Source: Carboxylicivirga caseinilyticus (GTDB lineage: Bacteria; Bacteroidota; Bacteroidia; Bacteroidales; Marinilabiliaceae). From it: a DNA stretch of 64,000 nucleotides. Shown piece by piece: positions 53,362 to 62,497 of this stretch. A program made the position numbers and the translations under genes. The stretch spans positions 1 to 64,000 of the forward strand of contig JAFMVE010000008.1 of assembly GCA_025499705.1 (NCBI GenBank), given 5' to 3'. Position 1 is the stretch's first letter; each line of letters opens with the position of its first letter. Below the pieces are notes generated by a model, which was not told where the DNA came from, did no database searches, and worked only from the letters and a program-made list of their open reading frames with translations.

Positions 53362-53435
53362 AGAAAAAGGACAGATCGGAAAATCTGTCCTTACCCTTAA
53401 ATCAGCTAACTAAATCCAATTTTTATGAAAATCCC
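53362..53435 (-). ncRNA. Candidate small RNA, array copy 3
   Basis: The -7 box CATATTTG at 53441-53448 and TTTG at 53470-53473, spaced 21 bases, make the best promoter of the three. The terminator stem is 53367-53376 with 53383-53392. Part of the body is shorter than in copies 1 and 2. It lies about 115 bases downstream of the nth stop. Confidence 0.6.
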
Positions 53436-53550
53436 TACTGCAAATATGCAAATTTTATTTACATACTATCAAATTATCACAGTTAATAATTGTTAAATGA
53501 TAAATTAAGGTATTTTGTAGCCTTATACTTACAATTTGTAAGTTAATCAA

Positions 53551-54198
53551 TTAGGCTAACTCTGATTGTTGTAAATAAAACTTGCAAAATTCTTTTAATC
53601 CACATTTGCCACACTTGGGTTTACGTGCAATACAAACATATCGCCCATGCAGAATAAGCCAGTGATGTGCGATGGGTAACAAATCCTCAGGAAAATATTT
53701 CACTAATTGCTTCTCAGTATCAAGGGGTGTTTTCGAATTAGTTGTTAAGCCAATGCGAGCTGCAACGCGAAAAACATGCGTATCAACAGCCATGGCCGGT
53801 TTTTCATAAACAACTGAAGCTATTACATTGGCGGTTTTACGTCCAACACCCGGAAGCTTTTGCAATTCATTAATATCATCAGGTACTATGCCATTAAAAT
53901 CATTAACAAGCATTTGAGCCATGCCAACCAGATGCTTACTCTTATTATTCGGATAACTGCACGAACGAATCAATTCAAAAATTTCTTCAGCGGTTGATAC
54001 AGCCATATCTTCGGCATTTGGATAGCGCTCGAAGATTGCAGGTGTTAATTGATTAACTCTTTTATCGGTGCATTGTGCCGAAAGAATAACAGCCACCAGC
54101 AACTCATAAGGATTTGAATAATGCAGCTCGGTTTCGGCAACCGGCATGTTTTTTTGAAAATATTCGATGGTTCGTTGAAAACGTTCTTTTTTTAGCAT
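53551..54198 (-). CDS. nth: Endonuclease III
   Basis: 215-aa base-excision DNA glycosylase/AP lyase. Helix-hairpin-helix LPGVGRKTANVIA contains the catalytic Lys. The catalytic Asp is in AVDTHVFRVAAR. The [4Fe-4S] loop has four cysteines spaced C-x6-C-x2-C-x5-C in CIARKPKCGKCGLKEFC. The start is the only good ATG. The gene follows the ZIP transporter by 12 bases, so it is probably an operon. Confidence 0.96.
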   Translation of the reverse strand: MLKKERFQRTIEYFQKNMPVAETELHYSNPYELLVAVILSAQCTDKRVNQLTPAIFERYPNAEDMAVSTAEEIFELIRSCSYPNNKSKHLVGMAQMLVNDFNGIVPDDINELQKLPGVGRKTANVIASVVYEKPAMAVDTHVFRVAARIGLTTNSKTPLDTEKQLVKYFPEDLLPIAHHWLILHGRYVCIARKPKCGKCGLKEFCKFYLQQSELA

Positions 54199-54210
54199 CC
54201 CATAATCAGA

Positions 54211-55020
54211 TTATAAAAACAACAACAAGCTAACAGCCATTACCGCCATTCCGGCAAACAATCCATAAATTGACAAGTGATGTTCGCCGTATTCGCGTGC
54301 AGAAGGTAATAATTCGTCTAAGGAGATGAATACCATTATTCCGGCTACACCGGCGAAAATAATACCAAAAGTTAATGGCCCCATAAATGGCATTAAAACA
54401 AGATAACCTATTAACGCACCAATCGGTTCAGATAATCCGGATAAGAAACTTAATCGAAAAGCTTTTCTTCTGCTACCTGTTGCATAATAGATGGGCACCG
54501 AAACAGCAATACCTTCGGGGATATTATGAATAGCAATAGCAACCGCAATGGCAATACCTATATTAGGATCCTGCAAGGCTGCCGTAAAAGTAGCCAATCC
54601 CTCGGGAAAGTTATGTATACCAATTGCCAAAGCCGTAAACATACCCATTCGCATCAGTTTCTTATCTTTAGTAGGAGGTTTTCCACTCATATCTTCCACT
54701 GAATGCAATTCGTGCGGGTTCTCAGCCGAAGGAATAAATTTATCAATGAGTGCTATGAATAATACCCCTCCGAAAAAGGCAATTACCGTATACCATGTAC
54801 CCAATGTCTCGCCATATGCTTCAATCAATACATCTTTGGCTTTAAAAAAGATTTCAACAAAAGACACATAAATCATTACTCCTGCCGAAAAACCAAGAGA
54901 AATGGCCAAAAAACGGGTGTTTGTTCGTTTTGCAAAAAATGCCATTGCACTTCCAATACCGGTACTTAATCCGGCAAAAAGGGTTAATGCAAAGGCAAAT
55001 AGAATTGAATTAAACTCCAT
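54211..55020 (-). CDS. zupT: ZIP family metal transporter (ZupT-like)
   Basis: 269-aa eight-helix permease importing zinc and other divalent metals. Binding-site motifs are [10 protein letters not shown] (TM4) and [13 protein letters not shown] (TM5). A short charged loop ([14 protein letters not shown]) sits between TM3 and TM4. The length agrees with ZupT. It is transcribed with nth. Confidence 0.92.
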   Translation of the reverse strand: MEFNSILFAFALTLFAGLSTGIGSAMAFFAKRTNTRFLAISLGFSAGVMIYVSFVEIFFKAKDVLIEAYGETLGTWYTVIAFFGGVLFIALIDKFIPSAENPHELHSVEDMSGKPPTKDKKLMRMGMFTALAIGIHNFPEGLATFTAALQDPNIGIAIAVAIAIHNIPEGIAVSVPIYYATGSRRKAFRLSFLSGLSEPIGALIGYLVLMPFMGPLTFGIIFAGVAGIMVFISLDELLPSAREYGEHHLSIYGLFAGMAVMAVSLLLFL

Positions 55021-55179
55021 AAATGTGTTTCGGTTAATAATAGTTTATGCAAAGGAATTGCTTTTTTACAACACAACAAAAAGCTATTATAAGATTCTGG
55101 TTAATAATATTTAAAATAAATATCAGACAATAAAGTGTTTTTTATATATTAGCATTCATAATAACCTACAATTTAATTT

Positions 55180-55545
55180 ATGAAGGAATTAGTACCTTAT
55201 GTGAACCTGGAAACGGTTAAAGACAGCAACGGAAAAATTGAGAAATTTGTAGTGCGTACGGTATCGTACCTGCCTAAAGACAGCAAAGTAACCACCAGTG
55301 GCGAAGGCCCTATAGCTGATAATATTTTATATCGCCTTTTAACCATCTCTTATGATGGTACCTCAACAGACTTTGATTATTTTGGTGCCGACTTTACCAT
55401 TAATCGTGAAGATGTGGGGTTGTTGGAAAGAGGAGTAAATGTTAAAGTAAAATCGGTGGACAGTAATTTAAAATCTACTTCTTATGGAGATCCAGAAGGA
55501 GAAGGAGGGTTAGTCGTAGAATATGATGACCCTATAGTACCTTAA
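55180..55545 (+). CDS. Small protein of unknown function
   Basis: 121-aa soluble protein, no signal peptide or transmembrane segment. Beta-strand-rich with acidic turns (GTSTDFDYFGADFTINRED, YGDPEGEGGLVVEYDD). I do not recognise a family. It is 26 bases upstream of the first TPR kinase and in the same direction, so it may share its transcript. Confidence 0.6.
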   Translation: MKELVPYVNLETVKDSNGKIEKFVVRTVSYLPKDSKVTTSGEGPIADNILYRLLTISYDGTSTDFDYFGADFTINREDVGLLERGVNVKVKSVDSNLKSTSYGDPEGEGGLVVEYDDPIVP

Positions 55546-55571
55546 TAACACATTGTATTTAATTAAGTGAA

Positions 55572-57611
55572 ATGAAGACACCCCTTAAATATCTTTTAAT
55601 ATTGTTATGGGGGTGTTTTGTTTTATTTGCTGCCGCTCAAAATAAGATTACCAACAATAAAAAGTACTTCTCAAAGGAGAATATTATTGAATCTATTTCG
55701 AAAAGTAAAGAACCAATTGAATCTATTAATGAATGGATAATTCAAGCAAAAGATAATCAATTCGATTCAATCATACCTTACCTGCAGTATCAGAAAGGTC
55801 TTATATATTTTAAGAACAAAATGTATTCTGAATCTGATTCAATTTTCACATTTGCAGCTAATAATTTATCCGATTCTATCTTTTTGAATGAAAAAGGTCA
55901 ATGTTATTTTTATAAGGGGCTAATTGCAAAGCAGACTAATTCAAGTGAGAAGGTATATTCATTCTTTAATCAGGCGGCAGTTATTTATGAAAGCAGTAAC
56001 TATCTAAAAGGAGTGGTATACTCTTTAATGCAGATCGGAATTTACTTTTCTAAACAAGGTAACTACGATCTTGCTGAAATGAATTTAAATAATGCCGTCA
56101 CAAAAGCTAGAACTGAATCCGATCAATCATTAATTAATATATCAACATTAAATCTGGGGCATTGTTTGCTATCGCAAAAAAAATATGATAAAGCTTTAGA
56201 AATATACAAATTAGTTGATACTATTGACTCAAAACAACTTTCTCAAGCTAGCTATTACAAACTGATAAACAACTTAGCATTAATACATATTAATAAGAAA
56301 AACTATAGTGAGGCTGAAAAATTCTTGGTTAAGAGTATTGCAGCAAAAGAACATTTAAATGACACAGTAAGTATTTTCAACTCTAAATTAAATTTACTTA
56401 ATGTATATACAGAAACAAACCAACTAAACAAAGCTAATGTGTTATTTGAATCTCTAAAACCATATCAAAAAAATCTTAAAGGAAGACAGTTATTAGATTT
56501 TCTTTTTAATGCAACATATATATCATTAAAAACTAAAAGTATAAATGATGCTGTTGACTATTTTAATTTATTCGTTAATTTAAAAGATTCTCTCTCAAAT
56601 ATTGCCTTTTCCGACAAACTAATTGAAATGCAAAAAAGCTTTGAGATACAGGAGCGGGATAACAACATTGCTTTATTACAAAAAGAGGATGAATTAAAAG
56701 AGGCACGTTTAGATAATCAATTTCTTATTATTATAACAATAGCCGGGGTACTATTATTGGCCCTCACCCTGGGGTATTTTATCAATCGTCAGCGTATTAA
56801 ATTAAAAAAATCGAAAAACGATTTATTAAATCAACAAAAAGAGATTGAAACAATTAATGGGGAATTAAAACTATCGAACCAGGCCAAAGACCGTATTTTG
56901 TCAATCATTGGTCATGACCTGCGTGGCCCCATCGGAGGTTTAAAAGAGCTGATAGAATTGTATATGGAGATGCCGGGCTACGAAGAAGAAGACTTTAGAA
57001 ACTTACTAAAAGCAGCACGCGAAGCTTCTACCGGCTCATATCACTTGCTCGAGAATCTGCTTACCTGGGCCAACTCGCAACGTGGTGAAATTGATTTTCA
57101 ACCGGTAACGGCTCCGTTATTACCACTCATCAAACACAGTATTGATTTATTAGACAGTTCGATCAATACCCGAAATGTAAGCTTCCGTTACGAGATACCA
57201 TCTACTATAAAACTAACTGCTGATTTAAATATGTTGCGTACGATTATTCGTAACTTGGTATCCAATGCCGTTAAATACTCACCACCCGAGAGTTGCATTA
57301 CCATTTCGGCCAGGCAAGACAATGCCGAAACATTTATTTGCATTGCCGATGAAGGCTATGGAATGAGTGCCGAACAATCGGCTGTTCTTTTTGAAAAGAA
57401 AGAGACATTTTATATCGAAGCCGGTTATAATGCAAAAGGTACAGGTTTGGGTTTAATACTTTGTAAGGAATTTGTTGAGCAGCACAACGGTCATATCTGG
57501 GCCGATTCTCAACCTAATATTGGCACTAAAGTTTGCTTTACTATTCCGGTTAACTTATCAGCAAAGGTTGTTAAAACAGAATCGTTAGTTGAAGCTGTTA
57601 AAACCAATTAA
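55572..57611 (+). CDS. TPR-containing sensor histidine kinase 1
   Basis: 679-aa kinase. Its signal peptide (LLILLWGCFVLFAAAQ) is followed by a periplasmic TPR solenoid (about 60-360) and a transmembrane helix near 378-398 (FLIIITIAGVLLLALTLGYF). A coiled coil precedes HisKA with H448 in SIIGHDLRGP. The ATPase domain has IIRNLVSNAVKYS, DEGYGMS and GTGLGLILCKEF. In the N-box region the usual DTG/DNG reads DEGYGM. No receiver domain is present. It is paralogous to the next gene, very similar over the kinase part. Confidence 0.9.
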   Translation: MKTPLKYLLILLWGCFVLFAAAQNKITNNKKYFSKENIIESISKSKEPIESINEWIIQAKDNQFDSIIPYLQYQKGLIYFKNKMYSESDSIFTFAANNLSDSIFLNEKGQCYFYKGLIAKQTNSSEKVYSFFNQAAVIYESSNYLKGVVYSLMQIGIYFSKQGNYDLAEMNLNNAVTKARTESDQSLINISTLNLGHCLLSQKKYDKALEIYKLVDTIDSKQLSQASYYKLINNLALIHINKKNYSEAEKFLVKSIAAKEHLNDTVSIFNSKLNLLNVYTETNQLNKANVLFESLKPYQKNLKGRQLLDFLFNATYISLKTKSINDAVDYFNLFVNLKDSLSNIAFSDKLIEMQKSFEIQERDNNIALLQKEDELKEARLDNQFLIIITIAGVLLLALTLGYFINRQRIKLKKSKNDLLNQQKEIETINGELKLSNQAKDRILSIIGHDLRGPIGGLKELIELYMEMPGYEEEDFRNLLKAAREASTGSYHLLENLLTWANSQRGEIDFQPVTAPLLPLIKHSIDLLDSSINTRNVSFRYEIPSTIKLTADLNMLRTIIRNLVSNAVKYSPPESCITISARQDNAETFICIADEGYGMSAEQSAVLFEKKETFYIEAGYNAKGTGLGLILCKEFVEQHNGHIWADSQPNIGTKVCFTIPVNLSAKVVKTESLVEAVKTN

Positions 57612-57708
57612 TCTTATCATTCAATTATTGATAAAATGTATTTATGGTTAACAATTTTGTTATCTTAGAACCCTTATTTTATATTTTTAAACCTCTTAAA
57701 ACATTACA

Positions 57709-59802
57709 ATGAGTACACTACATACTCATAAAATGTTAAGAATGAATTATAAAAAAACAAGAATCACTCTTGTTTATATAATTAGTTTACTTATCGCATT
57801 AATGATAAGTGAAAAATCTTTTGCTCAAAATGAACTAACAGATGTTTATGACCCATTAAAAGATTTCGCTTCTAACAAAACGGCTATCTACGATGAGTTA
57901 AAAAAACAGGATTTAAACGTTGAGCAATTATTGGAGCAAATAAAAAAGCTTAACACTGTTAGCCAGCCACATTACCAGCTACAGCTATGCAAAATATTAA
58001 TTCAGAGCAGAAAATACGATTCAGTGCCTCAATTATTGGATAATTGTATACAAAGATTCGAGCAAAGTAAAAATACCGAAGCTATTGGAGACTGTTATTT
58101 CTACAAAGGCAAGATAGGTGGATTTAGTAGCAATGCTGAAGAAGTCATTACAAATTATGAAAAATCATATCTGTGTTATATTGATGTCGGCAATATGAGT
58201 AATGCTTTTTTGTGTCAGATGTCAATGGGTAACTATTTCTCTCAAAATGGAAATGATATTTATGCCGCTAAATATTACAATAATGCAAATAAAATTGTAG
58301 AGAGCCATGATATAAAAACATCATACAAAGAGAGCCTGATGTTGAATATGGGGAATCACTATTTTAAGACCAATGATTATGATAGTGCATTGTTATTTTA
58401 CAACAAAGTAGAAGCATCGAGACAAATTGAAGGAAACATTGATAAATTGTCGAGAATAAAAAATAATATTGGCGTAGCATATTTGCAACTTGGCGATTTA
58501 AACATGGCTGAGAAAAAATTATCAGAGGCGCTAAAAATAAGAGAAGCCGGTAATGACTCGCTTCTGATTGCATCAACACTTGTGAATCTGTTCAAACTTA
58601 CACTGGATAAGAAAGATGTTGACAAAGCAATCGGGATAGAAAAACGCTTAAGCAACATTATTGAGAACATAGAAAATATCCAAACAGACAAATTGGTTGC
58701 CTTTAGCTACAATAAATTAAAGCTGTACCATCTTACTAAGCAATCAGAACTGGCTGACAAGGAACTGATAAAATACGCTCACCTGAATGATTCTTTAACC
58801 CAGGCTGCCTTTGCTGATAAACTGGTTGAATTACACAAAAGCTTTGAGATACAAGAAAAAGACAAAGACATTGCATTGTTGCAGAAAGAAGAAGCACTAA
58901 ACAAAGCTACTTTAAAATTGCAATGGCTAATGATATCATTTATTACAGCACTTGTGTTTGCCTTATTAATATTGGGTTTCTTTATTAATCGACAGCGCTT
59001 ACGTCTTAAGAAATCAGAAGAGAATCTGCAAAAACAACAGCTGGAAATTGAGCAGATAAATAACGAACTGAAAATCTCCAATCAGGCTAAAGATCGTATT
59101 TTATCAATCATTGGTCATGACCTGCGTGGCCCTATTGGTGGTTTAAAAGAGTTGATTGAATTGTATTTGGAATTACCTGACTTTGATGAAAAAGACATAC
59201 GTAATTTATTAAAGGCAGCTCGTGAAGCATCAACAGGTTCGTACCTGTTATTAGAAAATCTGTTGACCTGGGCAAACTCACAACGTGGTCAAATAGAATT
59301 TAAACCATCAGATATTCCTTTTCTTCCATTGGTAAAACAAAGTGTTCAACTGTTGAATGCAAAGCATGTATCATTCCGCTATGAGATTCCTCCGGCACTA
59401 ATGATTAATGCTGATTCAAACATGTTAAGAACTATTATACGAAATCTGGTTTCAAATGCTATAAAATACTCTCCTGCAAATGGTCGTATAACCATATCAG
59501 CCAATCAAGATGAAGTTGAAACCAGTATTTTTGTTGCAGATGAGGGCATTGGTATGTCGGCCGAGCAGACATCTGCCTTATTTGAGAAAAAAGAAACCTT
59601 TTTTATTGAAGCAGGATCGAAAGCTAAGGGAACTGGTCTTGGATTAATACTTTGTAAGGAGTTTGTTGAAAGACACAATGGCCGAATCTGGGTTGATTCC
59701 ATGCATTCCGAAGGTACAAAAGTTGGGTTTACAATTCCCAATGATTTTACAGCGACTAAATCTGTCCCGGAGATAAGTAAACATTCCAAAGTATTAAGTT
59801 AA
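57709..59802 (+). CDS. TPR-containing sensor histidine kinase 2
   Basis: 697-aa tandem paralogue of the preceding kinase. The ATG at 57742 (MNYKKTRITLVYIISLLIAL) would give a normal signal peptide, so the first eleven residues may not be made. The TPR region (about 75-375) is diverged. The transmembrane helix is near 405-427. The kinase part has H470 in SIIGHDLRGPIGGLKELIEL and GTGLGLILCKEF and is nearly the same as kinase 1. This suggests duplication with change in the sensory part. No partner response regulator is encoded nearby. Confidence 0.9.
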   Translation: MSTLHTHKMLRMNYKKTRITLVYIISLLIALMISEKSFAQNELTDVYDPLKDFASNKTAIYDELKKQDLNVEQLLEQIKKLNTVSQPHYQLQLCKILIQSRKYDSVPQLLDNCIQRFEQSKNTEAIGDCYFYKGKIGGFSSNAEEVITNYEKSYLCYIDVGNMSNAFLCQMSMGNYFSQNGNDIYAAKYYNNANKIVESHDIKTSYKESLMLNMGNHYFKTNDYDSALLFYNKVEASRQIEGNIDKLSRIKNNIGVAYLQLGDLNMAEKKLSEALKIREAGNDSLLIASTLVNLFKLTLDKKDVDKAIGIEKRLSNIIENIENIQTDKLVAFSYNKLKLYHLTKQSELADKELIKYAHLNDSLTQAAFADKLVELHKSFEIQEKDKDIALLQKEEALNKATLKLQWLMISFITALVFALLILGFFINRQRLRLKKSEENLQKQQLEIEQINNELKISNQAKDRILSIIGHDLRGPIGGLKELIELYLELPDFDEKDIRNLLKAAREASTGSYLLLENLLTWANSQRGQIEFKPSDIPFLPLVKQSVQLLNAKHVSFRYEIPPALMINADSNMLRTIIRNLVSNAIKYSPANGRITISANQDEVETSIFVADEGIGMSAEQTSALFEKKETFFIEAGSKAKGTGLGLILCKEFVERHNGRIWVDSMHSEGTKVGFTIPNDFTATKSVPEISKHSKVLS

Positions 59803-59888
59803 TTTTAAAAACAAGTTAATTACTTCGGATTAGAGCCTCGACAAACAATAAAATTTAACATCTACCTCCTTGAAATTAATTTAAAAAT

Positions 59889-59902
59889 CGATAAATTTAT
59901 CG
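59889..59902. promoter_or_regulatory. 14-bp palindrome upstream of the UPF0158 gene
   Basis: CGATAAATTTATCG is perfectly symmetric and lies 56 bases before the start codon. It may be an operator; no matching copy was noticed elsewhere in the window. Confidence 0.3.
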
Positions 59903-59958
59903 TGAACTAGAGCACCCTTTATTCAGCTAGCGTATTGTTGAACCTAAATGTTTGAGCC

Positions 59959-60387
59959 ATGAATACAATTTCAGCTTCTTCTATTCAAAACATTGTACGT
60001 CTGCTCGACAACGGCTATATGGTTTACCTTCACAAACCTACTGGTAAGGTTACGGCCATTCCCGAATTTGACGGCTTTGCTGATTTTGAAGACAGTACAA
60101 ACTGGGAAGTCGACAATATCGACAGAAATCCGGAGGAATACATTCATGTTCAGGGAATGAACTCGCGAGAGATGTATAACTTAATGATGGATTTTGCCCA
60201 GGAGCAGGATGAATTGCAGGTTACAAAGAAACTGGTGGATGCATTGCGTAAATCTGATGGTATTGGTCATTTTAACGATGCTATTAAACAAATGCCTGAT
60301 GTGAGATTTGAATGGCTCGAATTCCGTGATGAACGATTACAGCGTTTTATCAAAAATAAACTGATGCGCAAGAAGCAGTTTAATTAA
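59959..60387 (+). CDS. UPF0158 family protein
   Basis: 142-aa soluble protein of the UPF0158 family (PF03682), function unknown. Recognisable parts are DNGYMVYLHKPTGKV near the N-terminus, YIHVQGMNSREMYNLMMDF in the middle and FEWLEFRDERLQRFI near the C-terminus. No signal peptide. It stands alone, followed by the REP array. Confidence 0.85.
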   Translation: MNTISASSIQNIVRLLDNGYMVYLHKPTGKVTAIPEFDGFADFEDSTNWEVDNIDRNPEEYIHVQGMNSREMYNLMMDFAQEQDELQVTKKLVDALRKSDGIGHFNDAIKQMPDVRFEWLEFRDERLQRFIKNKLMRKKQFN

Positions 60388-60419
60388 TCTATTTCGAAAC
60401 ATATCATCAGCATAGCATT

Positions 60420-60705
60420 TACAAACTGTGCCAATACAGTCGTCCTTTCAGGACTCAACCTACACTCATTTTACACATAGCACTTACGTACTATGCTGGC
60501 AAAGACGTCCCTTCGGAACTACTCGTTCTTAAAATCATAGAACATAGCATTTGCATACTATACTAATACAGATGTCCCTACGGGACTGCCATAACTTCCT
60601 AATCACAAAATGAAAGGCGGAGCCCTGACTGTAACAACACAGTACGTGAGTGCTGTGAGAACCAAGAAGGTAAGTTGAGCCCCGGAGGGGTGACTGTAGT
60701 ATTAA
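60420..60705. repeat. Orphan REP repeat array without transposase
   Basis: It contains a type B unit (about 60433-60530), a partial unit with ATGTCCCTACGGGACT (about 60543-60590), and a reverse-complement type A unit (about 60605-60700) that matches the repeats flanking the RAYT gene. All parts contain GC-rich hairpins. It fills most of the 406-base gap between UPF0158 and exonuclease III genes. Confidence 0.75.
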
Positions 60706-60793
60706 AGGTGATAAGATTGAAAAATATGGGTGTGATAAAAAAAGGTTAATGATCTCAATTAACCACTAACCATTTATAATTTATCAGTGACAA

Positions 60794-61561
60794 TTAAGCA
60801 TTAATCTCAATTCCCACCGGACAATGATCAGATCCCATAATTTCAGGAAGAATAAAAGCATCCTTAATTTCAGGCAAAAATGATTCAGAGGCCAGGAAAT
60901 AATCGATTCTCCAGCCAATATTCTTACCTCGTGCTCCAGCTCTGTAACTCCACCACGAATATTTATCAGGCTCATTAGGATGCAAATATCGGAAGGTATC
61001 AATTAAACCTCCTTGTGTAAAACGATCCATGCCATCAATTTCCTCCTGCATAAAACCAGCAGATTTATTATAATTAGCCTTTGGACGAGCCAAATCAATT
61101 TCTTTGTGAGCTACATTAAAATCACCACAACTTAATACAGGTTTCTTTTCTTCCAGCTTCTTTAGGTAATCGAAAAAAGCCTTGTCCCAGTCTTGTCTGT
61201 AATCCAGACGCTTTAACTCACTACCAGAATTTGGCACATATACATTAACCAGGTAAAACTTATCGTATTCCACTGTGAGAACGCGACCTTCGTTATCGTG
61301 CTCTTCAATACCAATACCCTTTGTTACACTAATGGGTTCTTGTTTCGATATGACGGCAGTACCCGAATATCCTTTCTTTTCAGCTGAATTAGAATAAATA
61401 TGGTATCCAAACATCGATTTTAACACCTCGGCTACCTGATCATCCTGTGCCTTCGTCTCTTGTAAACAAAGTATATCGGGACCCATTTGATCAAATGACT
61501 CAAAAAAATCTTTTTTAGCAACGGCACGTAATCCGTTGACATTCCATGATATTAACTTCAC
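60794..61561 (-). CDS. xth: Exodeoxyribonuclease III
   Basis: 255-aa AP endonuclease/3'-5' exonuclease of the EEP superfamily. Catalytic motifs are MKLISWNVNGLR with the Asn, LCLQETKAQ with the metal-binding Glu, SCGDFNVAHKEIDLA with Asp/Asn, and GSDHCPVGIEI at the C-terminus with the Asp-His pair. The length is typical. Monocistronic, ending close to the REP array. Confidence 0.95.
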   Translation of the reverse strand: MKLISWNVNGLRAVAKKDFFESFDQMGPDILCLQETKAQDDQVAEVLKSMFGYHIYSNSAEKKGYSGTAVISKQEPISVTKGIGIEEHDNEGRVLTVEYDKFYLVNVYVPNSGSELKRLDYRQDWDKAFFDYLKKLEEKKPVLSCGDFNVAHKEIDLARPKANYNKSAGFMQEEIDGMDRFTQGGLIDTFRYLHPNEPDKYSWWSYRAGARGKNIGWRIDYFLASESFLPEIKDAFILPEIMGSDHCPVGIEINA

Positions 61562-61628
61562 TATTATTTCGTTTTATTTATTTCAAACTAATTGATATAA
61601 ATACAGATTTTATATCCTCAATGTTCAA

Positions 61629-62327
61629 TTAACCCCGTAAACTCAAATCCTTGAGATAACCTTTATTTAATAATAGAACGTCTTTACCGTCAAGTTTCAG
61701 AATTTCTTCTTTCTCCAGTGTCTTCAAAATTTTAACAGCACTCTCGGTAGTGATACCTGCAAAATCAGCGATATGCTTTCTTGTCATCAAAGTAAAGATT
61801 TCCGGGTAATGCTTTTTAAATCCATCAATGTAAAGCAATGATTCTGCCATGCGTCCCATCATTTGTTTATATAAAACAGATCGAAGCGTATCAAATAAAC
61901 TAATGTTTTGCTCTGTATAACGACTTATTAAACCATGTCCGAATATTCCGTTTTTACCTATGATTTCATTAATAGCCTGTTTTTCTACCAGTAAAACATG
62001 GCAATCGCTGATTGCAACCGACGAATAGTTGAATGTATTTTTAGAGAAAACAGATGATAAGCCTACAAATTCTCCCGGTTGAATAATTCGAAGATTAAAA
62101 CTTTTATTTACATCTCCTTCTACATACTGAATGGCTAGTCCTCGTGCAACAAATAATACATATGAAGCAAAGGTTCCTTGTTTTGTAAGGTTATCACCCT
62201 TTCGAAACTGTACCTGTGTTCTGCTTGTTCTTATAATTTCTACTTCATTATCATCTAAAGCCTGAAAACAAGGGGCCTGTATATCGCAAATGTAGTCGGT
62301 GTCTTTTTCAGTAATCGTTTTCATCAT
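61629..62327 (-). CDS. Crp/Fnr family transcriptional regulator
   Basis: About 232 aa from ATG 62327 (a TTG two codons upstream is less likely). The cyclic-nucleotide-type beta-roll (about 30-130) includes FRKGDNLTKQGTFASYVLFV and IQPGEFVGLSSVF. The long dimer helix is at about 130-160 and the C-terminal winged helix has TRKHIADFAGITTESAVKILKTL. Two cysteines near the N-terminus (C-x5-C) do not follow the Fnr iron-sulfur pattern. It is divergent from the CoA-disulfide-reductase-like gene, whose promoter region holds paired direct repeats. Confidence 0.92.
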   Translation of the reverse strand: MMKTITEKDTDYICDIQAPCFQALDDNEVEIIRTSRTQVQFRKGDNLTKQGTFASYVLFVARGLAIQYVEGDVNKSFNLRIIQPGEFVGLSSVFSKNTFNYSSVAISDCHVLLVEKQAINEIIGKNGIFGHGLISRYTEQNISLFDTLRSVLYKQMMGRMAESLLYIDGFKKHYPEIFTLMTRKHIADFAGITTESAVKILKTLEKEEILKLDGKDVLLLNKGYLKDLSLRG

Positions 62328-62383
62328 ACACAAAAATAGAATCTATTTTATGAAATGAACCGATGAACAACTGAAAAGTTGTG

Positions 62384-62455
62384 CAAGGTCAATTTAAATA
62401 CGGATCAAGGTCAATGCATTTTTTCAGGTTCTTTTTTGGATAGGATATAGTTTTG
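62384..62455 (+). promoter_or_regulatory. Divergent control region of the flavoprotein gene
   Basis: CAAGGTCAAT occurs at 62384-62393 and again at 62406-62415 (22-base period). The -7 box TAGTTTTG is at 62448-62455, without a good upstream TTTG. This layout fits activator-dependent transcription. Confidence 0.5.
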
Positions 62456-62497
62456 TCACAAGAAAATTTGAATATAAAAACATAAAATAAAGTCTAT

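Noticed and set aside
53034-53480. CRISPR array from the regularly spaced repeats
   Set aside because: Only three copies with 158-166 base periods, repeats much longer and less exact than CRISPR repeats, no unique spacers of uniform length and no cas genes.
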